From the NCBI RefSeq assembly GCF_014635245.1, contig NZ_BMCP01000002.1:1178001-1242000 (forward strand): 64,000 bases of DNA, written 5' to 3'. Under the pieces are notes generated by a model. The model had not been told where the DNA came from, ran no database searches, and was given only the letters and a program-made list of their open reading frames with translations. Positions within the stretch are counted from its first letter, which is position 1, and every line of letters begins with the position of its first letter. The position numbers and the translations under genes were made by a program. Shown one piece after another: positions 43,995 through 52,205 of this stretch. The stretch comes from Agaricicola taiwanensis. GTDB lineage: Bacteria > Pseudomonadota > Alphaproteobacteria > Rhizobiales > Methylopilaceae.

Positions 43995-45518
43995 CTAACC
44001 GTACTTCAGCAGCGACTTGCCGGTCATCTCGGCCGGCTGGTCAAGGCCCATGAGGTCGAGCAGCGTCGGCGCCACATCGGCCAGCTTGCCGTCGTGAAGC
44101 TCACCCTTGCGCGAGCTGATGAGGAAGACCGGCACCGGATTGGTGGTGTGCGCCGTGTGCGGCTGGCCCGTCTCCGGGTCGCGCATCATCTCGCAGTTGC
44201 CGTGGTCGGCCGTCACCAGCAGCGAGCCGCCCTGCTTCTCGATGGCCTCCGCAATGCGGCCGAGGCCGGCATCGACCGTCTCCACCGCCTCCACCGCAGC
44301 GGCCAGAATGCCGGTGTGGCCCACCATGTCGGGGTTGGCGAAGTTCAGCACCACGAGGTCATATTTGCCTGAAGTAATGGCCTCCACCGCCTTGCCGGTC
44401 AGCTCGGGCGCGGACATGGAGGGCTGCAGGTCATAGGTCGCGACCTTCGGGCTCGGCACCATGATGCGGTCTTCGCCGGGGTAAGGCGTCTCCTCGCCGC
44501 CGTTGAAGAAATAGGTGACATGCGGATATTTCTCGGTCTCCGCCATGCGCACCTGGGTCTTGCCGGCTTTCGCCACGGTCTCTCCCAGCCCGTTCGCCAG
44601 CGTCTGCGGCGGAAAAAGCACCTTCATGCGCTGGTCAAGCTCGGAGGAATAGGAGGTCATGCCTGCGGCAAGGGCAAAGCGCGGCACCCGGCCCCGGTCA
44701 AAGCCCTGGAAGTCCGGGTCCAGCATGGCGTCCAGCAGCTGGCGGATGCGGTCGGCGCGGAAGTTGAAGCTCAGCAGCGCATCGCCATCCTTCATGCCGG
44801 CATAGTGGCCGATCACGGAAGCGGGCAGGAACTCATCGGTCTTGCCTGCGGCATAGCCGGCCCGGATCGCCTCATCGGCGCTGGCAAAATGCTGCCCCTG
44901 CCCATGCACCATGGCATTGAAGGCCTGCGACACGCGCTCCCAGCGGTTGTCGCGGTCCATGGCGTAATAGCGCCCGGTGACACTGGCGATGGGCACATCC
45001 TTCGGCAGCGCCGCCTCCAGCGCCTTCACATAATCCGCGCCGGCGCTGGGCGGCGTGTCGCGCCCATCGGTGAAGACATGCACCACGGCGGGGATGCCGG
45101 CGCGCGCCAGGATCTGTGCCAGCGCCGCCGCATGGTCCTGATGCGCATGGACGCCGCCCGGCGAGATAAGCCCGAGGATATGGCAGGTGCCGCCGGTCTT
45201 CTTCAGCGCCGCCGGCAGCCCGGTCGCCTCCAGCGCCTGGGCCAGCCCCTCACCCGCCATGGCCTCATTGATGCGCGGCAGATCCTGCATCACCACCCGC
45301 CCGGCCCCGAGGTTGAGGTGCCCCACCTCGGAATTGCCCATCTGCCCCTGCGGCAGGCCCACATCCCCGCCGAAGGTGCGCAGGAAGGCGTGCGGGCAGT
45401 TCGCCCAGAAGCGATCGAAGTTCGGCGTTTTCGCCTGCAGCACCGCATTATCAGCCGCCTCCTCACGCCAGCCCCAGCCATCGAGGATCATGAGCATGGT
45501 GGGGATCTTGGCGGGCAT
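43995..45518 (-). CDS. gpmI: 2,3-bisphosphoglycerate-independent phosphoglycerate mutase
   Basis: 507 residues. It interconverts 3- and 2-phosphoglycerate with manganese. The phosphatase domain starts MLMILDGWGWREEAADNA, with the nucleophile S63 in QGQMGNSEVGHLNLGAG and metal ligands in VTADHGNCEMMRDPETG near the end; transferase-domain blocks HVFTDGRDTPP and GRYYAMDRDNRWERV. Normal length. It is convergent with the binding-protein gene, 3 bases apart. The accessory island starts just upstream of its start codon. Confidence 0.96.
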   Translation of the reverse strand: MPAKIPTMLMILDGWGWREEAADNAVLQAKTPNFDRFWANCPHAFLRTFGGDVGLPQGQMGNSEVGHLNLGAGRVVMQDLPRINEAMAGEGLAQALEATGLPAALKKTGGTCHILGLISPGGVHAHQDHAAALAQILARAGIPAVVHVFTDGRDTPPSAGADYVKALEAALPKDVPIASVTGRYYAMDRDNRWERVSQAFNAMVHGQGQHFASADEAIRAGYAAGKTDEFLPASVIGHYAGMKDGDALLSFNFRADRIRQLLDAMLDPDFQGFDRGRVPRFALAAGMTSYSSELDQRMKVLFPPQTLANGLGETVAKAGKTQVRMAETEKYPHVTYFFNGGEETPYPGEDRIMVPSPKVATYDLQPSMSAPELTGKAVEAITSGKYDLVVLNFANPDMVGHTGILAAAVEAVETVDAGLGRIAEAIEKQGGSLLVTADHGNCEMMRDPETGQPHTAHTTNPVPVFLISSRKGELHDGKLADVAPTLLDLMGLDQPAEMTGKSLLKYG

Positions 45519-45922
45519 GGCAGGGCTCCGGGGTGGGGTTAGGAGGCGCTTAGCATTTGGGGGTGGTTGTGGGCAATGGGAAGGGCCACGTCCATAAAGG
45601 ACATCCCGTTGGGGCTTCAGCGCGCCCAGCCATTCAAGACTTTACGACTGAGGAGCTTCCAGATGATGCCGATAGACGAACGGGCGAAGCGATACCTGCG
45701 ATTCATCGAAAACTTCGATTGACATAAGAAAAAAAATAGAACAAAACATGAACATCGCCAACTGAGTGGTCGACGGCACGAATCGCCGACGGCGGCTGCT
45801 CACAGGGAAACTGGCCATGCTACAAGGTGATATTAACGGTCGGGAAACGATAATACTCGATCTTGCGAGACTGAACACCTAAGGTAAGAAAAGCCTCAGT
45901 ATGTGGGACTGAAGGAGATTCC
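45519..45922. other. Left edge of accessory island, intergenic
   Basis: No gene is supported in this 404-base gap. Base composition changes here: G-rich near gpmI, then A/T-rich (a run of about eight A near 45728). A 19-codon frame at 45663-45722 has GGAG 7 bases before its ATG and reads MPIDERAKRYLRFIENFD; it may be a gene remnant. The methyltransferase promoter probably lies in the last 150 bases. Confidence 0.5.
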
Positions 45923-46582
45923 ATGCTTGCCCGCCCCGACGATGCTCCGTCACCGTCCCAAGATTTCCTGAAGTTCGTCGGCGATCGTAAGTTCGCAACG
46001 ATTTTGGCTGACCCGCCATGGCAATTTGTAAACCGAACCGGCAAAGTTGCACCGGAACATAAACGTCTGTCGCGCTACGGCACGATGGCTCTTCCTGAGA
46101 TAATGGAGTTGCCTGTAGCAGACGCATGCGCATCAACTGCGCATCTGTATCTGTGGGTTCCCAATGCGTTGCTACCCGAGGGCCTACAAGTCATGAAGGC
46201 ATGGGGCTTTCATTACAAATCCAATATCGTGTGGCACAAGGTTCGTAAAGATGGCGGGTCCGACGGTCGTGGCGTCGGCTTCTATTTCCGAAATGTCACC
46301 GAACTGATCTTGTTTGGCGTTCGAGGCAAGAATGCTCGAACGCTGGACGCAGGCCGTTCGCAGGTCAACTATCTCTCATCGCGCAAGCGCGAACACTCTC
46401 GTAAGCCAGACGAGCAGTATTCATTGATCGAGTCATGCTCGCCGGGCCCTTATCTTGAAATGTTTGGCCGCGGCGTTCGATCAAAGTGGGAAACCTGGGG
46501 TAATCAGGCAGACGATACCTATGAACCCTCTTGGAAAACCTACAGTTACAACTCCGCCACCCATCGTGTCGCGGCCGAGTGA
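45923..46582 (+). CDS. MT-A70 family DNA N6-adenine methyltransferase
   Basis: 219 residues of the MT-A70 family. The catalytic DPPW tetrad is at 30-33 in TILADPPWQFVNRTG, with YGTMALPEIMELPVADACA, HLYLWVPNALLPEG, GFHYKSNIVWHKVRKDG and a late SAM block EMFGRGVRSKWETWGNQ. It methylates N6 of adenine in DNA, here most likely as the guard of the adjacent restriction enzyme. AAGGAG lies 5 bases before the ATG. Its stop codon directly abuts that of the endonuclease gene on the other strand. Composition is less GC-rich than the surrounding genes, a sign of transfer. Confidence 0.92.
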   Translation: MLARPDDAPSPSQDFLKFVGDRKFATILADPPWQFVNRTGKVAPEHKRLSRYGTMALPEIMELPVADACASTAHLYLWVPNALLPEGLQVMKAWGFHYKSNIVWHKVRKDGGSDGRGVGFYFRNVTELILFGVRGKNARTLDAGRSQVNYLSSRKREHSRKPDEQYSLIESCSPGPYLEMFGRGVRSKWETWGNQADDTYEPSWKTYSYNSATHRVAAE

Positions 46583-47389
46583 TTACTCTTCAGCCGACGC
46601 AATACCCTCTTCTATTAACGCGTCGGCTTCGTCCTCTATGTCAATCAGTTGCAAGCCTTCATCGAAAGTCACTATGCTCGATGGCAGGCCCACCAAAACC
46701 AACGGACACGGGTTTCCTACGCCACGATGAACTCGATCCTCGAGTTTAGACCAGTGGGTTGTTGCCATACCGTACTTGTCGGAGACAAACTGACCAGCCC
46801 AAGCTTCCTCGTAGGACTGCCCTGCGCGAATGCGGCGCTCAACTTCCCTGTTCTGCCGAGCGGTACGGCTCATTCCGAAGGCCGTGACTGCAGCGTGAGA
46901 GTTCAGACGGCGTTCGGCAGCAAACCGCTGCACCATCGCCTTCAACTCATCCTGCATCGAACTGCCGCGGGTGACTATGACACCGACTGAAATTGCGCCA
47001 TCGGCATGAAGGCGTTTGAAATTTTCTAAATCGCGGTCGAAGAAGGGATCTTTATTGTTCCATTCGATCTCACAGGCGACAACGCCGGCTTCAAATGCCT
47101 TTACGTGGTCAATCTCATGCGAGATGGCCTCTCTGGCTACGCCGTTGATGCGCTTCTCGACAATGAAATTCATCTTGGTCCAGCCAAGCTCGGCAAGTGC
47201 TCGTCGGAGACGTTGGGTCCCCTGAGACTCCCCCCCACCTGAGCCCACTATTTCCTCGATCGGGATGGACAGACACCCTATAGCATCTTCAAGTTCGGCA
47301 ACAGCATCAGGAAAATCGACACTCAGAATAGCACGAGCATGTGAGTGGATTTCGACTTGAAAGCCGCGGGCAATCAGGGCGTCAAACAT
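46583..47389 (-). CDS. BglII/BstYI-type type II restriction endonuclease
   Basis: 268 residues. The fold signature of the BglII/BstYI family is visible: GWTKMNFIVEKRINGVAREA, then SHEIDHVKAFEAGVVACEIEWNNKD with acidic residues D94 and E107/E109 as likely metal ligands, followed by FFDRDLENFKRLH and ISVGVIVTRGSS. Family members cut AGATCT or RGATCY. Recognition here is inferred from the family, not seen. It is tail-to-tail with the MT-A70 gene with zero bases between stops. Upstream on the same strand, 65 bases away, is the PIN gene, so it could be co-transcribed with the PIN pair. The ribosome binding site is weak. Confidence 0.88.
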   Translation of the reverse strand: MFDALIARGFQVEIHSHARAILSVDFPDAVAELEDAIGCLSIPIEEIVGSGGGESQGTQRLRRALAELGWTKMNFIVEKRINGVAREAISHEIDHVKAFEAGVVACEIEWNNKDPFFDRDLENFKRLHADGAISVGVIVTRGSSMQDELKAMVQRFAAERRLNSHAAVTAFGMSRTARQNREVERRIRAGQSYEEAWAGQFVSDKYGMATTHWSKLEDRVHRGVGNPCPLVLVGLPSSIVTFDEGLQLIDIEDEADALIEEGIASAEE

Positions 47390-47454
47390 AAACTCATTCG
47401 CAGGTTGATTCGTAACTCAACTGTACCACGGCTCGGGACAAAGGCATGACTCGA

Positions 47455-47925
47455 CTATTCCTTCGGTCCTTCCGCCGGTCCAAGCGGAATGAACGACTTT
47501 GAAAAGTTAGTTGCGGTCGTTGGCGGAACAATCAACTCAAGGTCAGGAAAATACTTTAGAAAATCTTTTTGATTATTCGTCATCAAGGGCGCCTTCTCCT
47601 GCGAGGCCTCTGCCCCAATAAAAAAGTCAGGCAGAAGACTATTTTTTGGACCCCTGTTGACGCCTTTGTATTTCAGATAAGCGCGTCCCGCACCTACTAG
47701 AGCCTCATCGCTCCCAGGATATCTTTCTACGCCCAACACACCCAGAGCGTGATTAACCTCGGCAACATCTCTGAAAGTCACACTAATTTCCGAATAGACC
47801 ACATCAGATATAATGACTGGTCCCTGCTGCTTGCGGATGTTGAACTGATCGACAGCCCACTGGTGATTAGACTCGGCCGCTTTGATCAGAGAAATCAGAA
47901 TGCTGGAATCCAAGAAAGTCGTCAT
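47455..47925 (-). CDS. PIN-domain nuclease (VapC-like toxin)
   Basis: 156 residues. PIN acidic residues are all present: D6 in TTFLDSSILISLI, E46 in DVVYSEISV, D100 in SLLPDFFIGAEAS and N117/D121 in TNNQKDFLKYF. VapC-type proteins cut tRNA or rRNA and slow growth. GAGGGGAGA precedes the ATG. Its start overlaps the stop of the 364-residue gene (ATGA), so the two are translationally coupled, as toxin and antitoxin usually are, but no short VapB-like antitoxin is present. The last 20 residues (SFIPLGPAEGPKE) are polar and extend past the fold. Confidence 0.88.
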   Translation of the reverse strand: MTTFLDSSILISLIKAAESNHQWAVDQFNIRKQQGPVIISDVVYSEISVTFRDVAEVNHALGVLGVERYPGSDEALVGAGRAYLKYKGVNRGPKNSLLPDFFIGAEASQEKAPLMTNNQKDFLKYFPDLELIVPPTTATNFSKSFIPLGPAEGPKE

Positions 47926-49016
47926 TCTCCCCTCATCAGTTTCATAAGCTGCTCCGCAGTCATGCTTGGCTCAATATTTTCTTTCTTTAACCTGTTGAGC
48001 GCTGCTTGCGTCTTCCGTTTGACAAACTCTTCAAGATCAAACTCCTCCAGATCATCGGGAGAAAGATCATCGAAACCAGCGTACTTTGCCAGCATGGCGC
48101 ATGCGGGTGGAATACTCTTCAGGATTCGAGGGTTTGTCATATGAACGGCACCGCGAGGACGCGGATCGTTAGCTACGAAGAATTGAATGTCGGGAAGTAA
48201 CATCCCGGTTCGCTCTTTCGTCGCTTTTTCCGAAAACCTGCTTCGTCCCCCGCAAGCGTCGTAAAGATTGACAAGATGCTTGATCGCGAGCTTTTTTTCT
48301 AACGTGGCTTTACCGGTGAGTTCCATGAAGCCGTATCGCTCGAGGTGTCGCCCATAATCCGACGGCGACGTCGCTTTTCTGTCAAGTAGACGATCTTCAA
48401 CGATCCTATCCAGCGCAAGGAAGAGGCAATCGACCCACCATCTTTCGATCCGCGCACTGTCCATCTCGCTGAGGCGCCCGCCAATAAACAAGTAGTTAAG
48501 GTTGGTCGCCAATTTCCGCGTTGTTTCTGCCCGATAGCGTGGATCGCCTTTAACGAAGTTTTCGATATCGTCGGCACTGACCAGCTTGGTTTGCCAGTTT
48601 AGTATGCCGGCAATATGCTCCTTCACATAGGCATTTGCCCAGAGAGCAGGACGTCTTTGCTCCGCACGAGCTCCGGTCCACCGCCCTGCGAGGCTTAAAA
48701 TGAATGCAAATAGAGCAAGTTTATCAAACCTTGGTGAGTGGGAATAGTTTAAAGCCTGAAAGACTAATTCATCTGCGCACAGTAAGTTAACACCATCTAC
48801 TGTCTTGTTAAAAAGAAAAAAGTTGATCGGGATATAATCTGGTCGTCCGGATGAGCGAACTCGACCGCGAAACTCCTCGCGTGGGACATCTTTCATCTCA
48901 TTGGTAAAACCAAGGCGAATAATTTCATGAAGCTCGGACAATCCGGCCGACGGCTTTCCCCAACTGAAGTTCTTAGTAAAACTCCCTGGTCGCCATATGT
49001 CAGTTTCGTTCGCCAT
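47922..49016 (-). CDS. Unrecognised 364-aa protein coupled to a PIN nuclease
   Basis: 364 residues, cytoplasmic, mixed helical. I do not recognise a family. The N-terminus has a short aromatic motif WRPGSFTKNFSWG and GLSELHEIIRLGF, then PDYIPINFFLFNKT, FDKLALFAFILSLAG, QRRPALWANAYVKEHIAGIL, TTRKLATNLNYLFIGGRLSE and MDSARIERWWVDCLFLALDR. The C-terminal 40 residues (EEFDLEEFVKRKTQAALNRL to MTAEQLMKLMRGE) are charged helix and might bind the toxin as an antitoxin tail. The gene is A/T-richer than core genes. It could be a large antitoxin, a phage-sensing partner or an enzyme acting with the PIN protein. Function unknown. Confidence 0.8.
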   Translation of the reverse strand: MANETDIWRPGSFTKNFSWGKPSAGLSELHEIIRLGFTNEMKDVPREEFRGRVRSSGRPDYIPINFFLFNKTVDGVNLLCADELVFQALNYSHSPRFDKLALFAFILSLAGRWTGARAEQRRPALWANAYVKEHIAGILNWQTKLVSADDIENFVKGDPRYRAETTRKLATNLNYLFIGGRLSEMDSARIERWWVDCLFLALDRIVEDRLLDRKATSPSDYGRHLERYGFMELTGKATLEKKLAIKHLVNLYDACGGRSRFSEKATKERTGMLLPDIQFFVANDPRPRGAVHMTNPRILKSIPPACAMLAKYAGFDDLSPDDLEEFDLEEFVKRKTQAALNRLKKENIEPSMTAEQLMKLMRGE

Positions 49017-49277
49017 CGCCGCTCATAAATAAATCTTTTTGATTATTCTATCGCGATGCTTGAAACATGCAACTGTCCAACGGACTAAATGGTCGGAAGC
49101 CATGGGTTATAGCGATAGGAACGCATATCTTGGCTGGCGCCGGAGGGGCCTATTGGCGGTGGTATGCACTAGAGATCTTAATGGAAACAAAGGGTTGGAC
49201 GATGAAACTAAGATCACGCCTCCACTCTAGCCCTTGTTTGGCAGCCCGCTGGGATCCAGCTCTACTGCTGCATCCCC

Positions 49278-50165
49278 TCACCCCAACCACCGCTGGAACC
49301 AGTCCACCGTCCGCTCCCAAGCAAGCTTCGCCGCGGCCTCGTCGTACCTCGGGGTCGTGTCGTTGTGGAAGCCGTGGTTCACGCCGAGATAGATGTGCGC
49401 CTCATAGGTCTTGCCGGCCTCCTTCAGCGCCTTCTCGTAAGCGGGCCAGCCTTCGTTGATGCGGGTGTCGAGCTCGGCGTAATGGATGAGGAGCGGCGCC
49501 TTGATGCGGGCGACGTCTTCCGGTTTAGGCTGGCGGCCATAGAAGGGCACGGCGGCGCCGAGTTCCGGATAGGCCACGGCGGCCGCATTGGCGACGCCGC
49601 CGCCGTAGCAGAAGCCGGTGATGCCCACCTTGCCCGTCGTCGCCTCATGCTCCATCAGGAATTCGATGGCCGCGAAGAAGTCGTTCATCAGCTTTTCGGG
49701 ATCGACCTTGGCCTGCAGCTCGCGGCCCTTCTCGTCATCTCCCGGATAGCCACCGACGGAGGTGAGGCCGTCGGGCGCCAGGGCGATGAAGCCGGCCTTC
49801 GCCAGCCGGCGGGCGACATCCTCGATGTAGGGGTTGAGGCCGCGGTTCTCATGCACCACCACGACGCCGGGCCGCTTGCCCTCGGTCTTCGCCGGGCGCA
49901 CCAGATAGCCCCTCACCTCGCCATGGCCGTTGGGTGCCGGGTAGGTGATGCGCTCGGCCACGATGTCGGGATCGGTCGCCGGCACTTGCTGCGCCAGCGC
50001 GTAATCGGGGCTGAGGGAGGCGAGGATGGCGGCAGCCGTCAGGCCGCCGACGGCGAACTTGCCGGCACGGTCCAGAAACTCGCGCTTGGTGATGCGGCCG
50101 TGGGCGTAATAGTCGTAGAGCTCCAGAAGCTCCTGCGGGAAATGTTTTGCCGTGAGACGGGTCAT
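49278..50165 (-). CDS. Dienelactone hydrolase family protein (YghX-type)
   Basis: 295 residues. N-terminal 60 residues hold a leader-like stretch ([21 protein letters not shown]) of Tat/anchor type. The hydrolase domain has C186 nucleophile in [15 protein letters not shown], the Asp in [12 protein letters not shown] and the His in [39 protein letters not shown] is the oxyanion block. It would hydrolyse lactones or esters; natural substrate unknown. It borders the island on its right side. The start is ATG 50165; longer open sequence upstream runs through the tRNA fragment and is not coding. Confidence 0.9.
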   Translation of the reverse strand: MTRLTAKHFPQELLELYDYYAHGRITKREFLDRAGKFAVGGLTAAAILASLSPDYALAQQVPATDPDIVAERITYPAPNGHGEVRGYLVRPAKTEGKRPGVVVVHENRGLNPYIEDVARRLAKAGFIALAPDGLTSVGGYPGDDEKGRELQAKVDPEKLMNDFFAAIEFLMEHEATTGKVGITGFCYGGGVANAAAVAYPELGAAVPFYGRQPKPEDVARIKAPLLIHYAELDTRINEGWPAYEKALKEAGKTYEAHIYLGVNHGFHNDTTPRYDEAAAKLAWERTVDWFQRWLG

Positions 50166-50218
50166 GCCTGCGCTTCCTCCGGTGCGGTTTTGGGGGAGGT
50201 TAGCATAGCGGATCAGCC

Positions 50219-50244
50219 GGGTTCGAATCCCTCCGTTTCCACCA
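50219..50244 (+). other. tRNA 3'-end fragment, possible attachment-site remnant
   Basis: GGGTTCGAATCCC followed by TCCGTTTCCACCA is the T-loop, 3' acceptor strand and CCA of a tRNA. The upstream sequence has no matching 5' acceptor strand, D arm or anticodon arm, so it is only the 3' end. Such fragments are left where integrative elements insert into tRNA genes. No intact partner tRNA with that 3' end is present in the window. Confidence 0.55.
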
Positions 50245-50304
50245 TCACGACGAAACATTCTCCGAGGCCGGGACGTTGAGGCACAGCACAGCTTTGGAGT
50301 GAGC

Positions 50305-50442
50305 ATGCCACCGCCCCCTGACAATCCTCCGACGCGGAGAAAACTGAAGGGCCTCGGCGGCGCGGCCGTCCTCATCCTCGTCGTGGCTGTGGTGATCTTC
50401 GTCGGGTACAATCTCTGGTACGTGATGAACCCGCCAGCTTAA
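50305..50442 (+). CDS. Tiny single-pass membrane protein (45 aa)
   Basis: A 45-codon gene at ATG 50305 with GGAG 5 bases upstream. The N-terminus is Pro/basic ([19 protein letters not shown]), then one membrane segment ([20 protein letters not shown]) and a short tail VMNPPA. Good Shine-Dalgarno and clean hydrophobic segment favour a real gene. No family recognised; could be a small membrane regulator. It lies between a hydrolase gene and a palindromic repeat. Confidence 0.6.
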   Translation: MPPPPDNPPTRRKLKGLGGAAVLILVVAVVIFVGYNLWYVMNPPA

Positions 50443-50469
50443 GTCAGGTGCGCGGAGGGTGTGGCTTAT

Positions 50470-50617
50470 CCTTCGAGACGCCGCCTGCGGCGGCCCTCAG
50501 GATGAGGGCGGCGGTTTTGGCTGGCCGCTTATGCCGGTGCCAAGCACACGAACCTCATCCTGAGGGTCGCTGAAGGCGACCTCACCCTGAGGGATCGCGC
50601 AGCGATCGTCTCGAAGG
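50470..50617. repeat. Intergenic palindromic repeat element
   Basis: Nested inverted repeats: outer arms CCTTCGAGACG (50470-50480) and CGTCTCGAAGG (50607-50617), inner arms CCTCAGGATGAGG (50495-50507) and CCTCATCCTGAGG (50553-50565), both perfect. Smaller hairpins lie within (GTCGCTGAAGGCGAC, GATCGCGCAGCGATC). This is the form of rhizobial intergenic palindromes (RIME-like). It would fold strongly as RNA between the small membrane gene and smpB. Confidence 0.85.
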
Positions 50618-50645
50618 GTCGAAGGATGGGCCACGCGTTCCGGCG

Positions 50646-51119
50646 TCACCCGCGGTCGCGCAGGAGCCTTGCCTTGTCGCGGTTCCAGCTGCGCTGTTTC
50701 AGCGCCTCGCGCTTGTCGTGGGTCTGGCGGCCCTTGGCCACGGCGAGCTTCAGCTTCGCCCTGCCCTTTTCATTGAAATAGAGCAAGAGCGGCACGATGG
50801 TCATGCCCTCGCGCTGCACGGCGGCGGCGAGCTTGTTGATCTCGCGCCGGTGCATCAGCAGCTTCCGCGGGCGCTTGGTCTCATGGTTGAAGCGGTTGCC
50901 GGCGAGATATTCCGGGATATAGGCGTTGATGAGCCAGAGCTCGCCGCCTTTTTCCTGAGCATAGGCCTCTCCGATGGTCGCCTTGCCCGAGCGCAATGAC
51001 TTCACCTCCGTGCCCGACAGCATGATGCCGGCCTCGAAGGTGTCCTTGATCTCATATTCAAAGCGGGCGCGCCGGTTTTCGGCGACCGTCTTGACCGACG
51101 GATCGTCGCGCTTGGCCAT
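50646..51119 (-). CDS. smpB: SsrA-binding protein SmpB
   Basis: 157 residues. It binds tmRNA and lets it rescue stalled ribosomes. Marks: [70 protein letters not shown] and a basic C-terminal helix with [29 protein letters not shown]. Normal length. dapA lies 13 bases upstream on the same strand, an arrangement common in alphaproteobacteria. Confidence 0.97.
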   Translation of the reverse strand: MAKRDDPSVKTVAENRRARFEYEIKDTFEAGIMLSGTEVKSLRSGKATIGEAYAQEKGGELWLINAYIPEYLAGNRFNHETKRPRKLLMHRREINKLAAAVQREGMTIVPLLLYFNEKGRAKLKLAVAKGRQTHDKREALKQRSWNRDKARLLRDRG

Positions 51120-51132
51120 TGTCCTTCTTGTC

Positions 51133-52026
51133 CTATCCGTTCAGCAGCCCGGCATGCACCATGGCCGCGCGCACCGCGTCCTGCGTTGGCTTTGAGACCG
51201 GCACCAGCGGCAGGCGCGTCTCCGGGCTCATCTTGCCGAGCAGCGAGAGGGCAAACTTCGCCGGCGCCGGATTGGTTTCAAGGAAGAGGCTGGTGTGGAG
51301 CGGCAGCAGCCGATCCTGCAGCGTCAGCGCCGCCTTGTAATCGCCGGCAAGGCAGGCCGCCTGGAACTCGGCGCAGAGACGCGGCGCGACATTCGACACC
51401 ACCGAGATGCAGCCGTCGCCGCCATGGGCCATGAAGGCCAGCGCCGTGCCGTCCTCACCCGAGAGCTGGTTGAACTCCGGCCCCATGGCCTGGCGCTGCA
51501 GGCTGGGGCGCAGCAGGTTCATGGTCGCGTCCTTCACGCCCGCGATGTTCGGGAGCTCATAGAGGCGCGCCATGGTTTCCACCGACATGTCGATGACGCT
51601 GCGCGGCGGGATGTTGTAGATGATGATGGGAATGCCGATGGCGTCGTTGACCGCCTTGAAGTGCTGGTAAAGCCCTTCCTGGGTCGGCTTGTTGTAATAG
51701 GGTGTGACGACGAGAACCGCATCCGCACCGGCCTTTTCCGCGTGGCGGGCAAAATCGATGGCCTCGGCAGTGGAGTTGGAGCCGGCACCGGCGATGACGG
51801 GCACGCGGCCTGCCGCTTCCTTCACCGTCAGCTCCACCACGCGCTTGTGCTCATCATGGCTCAGCGTCGGGCTTTCACCCGTGGTGCCGACGGGAACGAG
51901 GCCGTTGGAGCCTTCCTCGATCTGCCAGGTCACGAAATCGCGAAGGGATTTCTCGTCCACCGCTCCATCCTTGAACGGCGTCACCAGCGCGGTGATCGAA
52001 CCCTTGAAGGGCGGACGGTGGGACAT
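51133..52026 (-). CDS. dapA: 4-hydroxy-tetrahydrodipicolinate synthase
   Basis: 297 residues. It condenses pyruvate and aspartate semialdehyde, the first committed step to lysine and diaminopimelate. Visible: [17 protein letters not shown] (substrate/dimer loop), [31 protein letters not shown] (catalytic Tyr) and the Schiff-base lysine in [22 protein letters not shown] follows. TIM barrel of usual size. It is the first gene of a dapA-smpB operon. Confidence 0.96.
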   Translation of the reverse strand: MSHRPPFKGSITALVTPFKDGAVDEKSLRDFVTWQIEEGSNGLVPVGTTGESPTLSHDEHKRVVELTVKEAAGRVPVIAGAGSNSTAEAIDFARHAEKAGADAVLVVTPYYNKPTQEGLYQHFKAVNDAIGIPIIIYNIPPRSVIDMSVETMARLYELPNIAGVKDATMNLLRPSLQRQAMGPEFNQLSGEDGTALAFMAHGGDGCISVVSNVAPRLCAEFQAACLAGDYKAALTLQDRLLPLHTSLFLETNPAPAKFALSLLGKMSPETRLPLVPVSKPTQDAVRAAMVHAGLLNG

Positions 52027-52205
52027 GGCGGAAATCCTTCAGCTTTGCACGTAACGCTCAGTTGAGCGCATACTGATAGCGGCAGGGCGCTTCGCGGGGA
52101 AGCCCTCGTTTCGCCGCCTTCGCTCTTTATTAGATTTTCTAACGGGTTACGTTTCATCAACCAAGTACGGGCAAAGTTTCCTTTCACTCTCGGGAGCTGA
52201 CGGAC

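Noticed and set aside
49039-49459. Short plus-strand frames right of the island (start MQLSNGLNGRKPW)
   Set aside because: A few hydrophobic residues look membrane-like, but there is no ribosome site and the frame runs into sequence antisense to the hydrolase gene.
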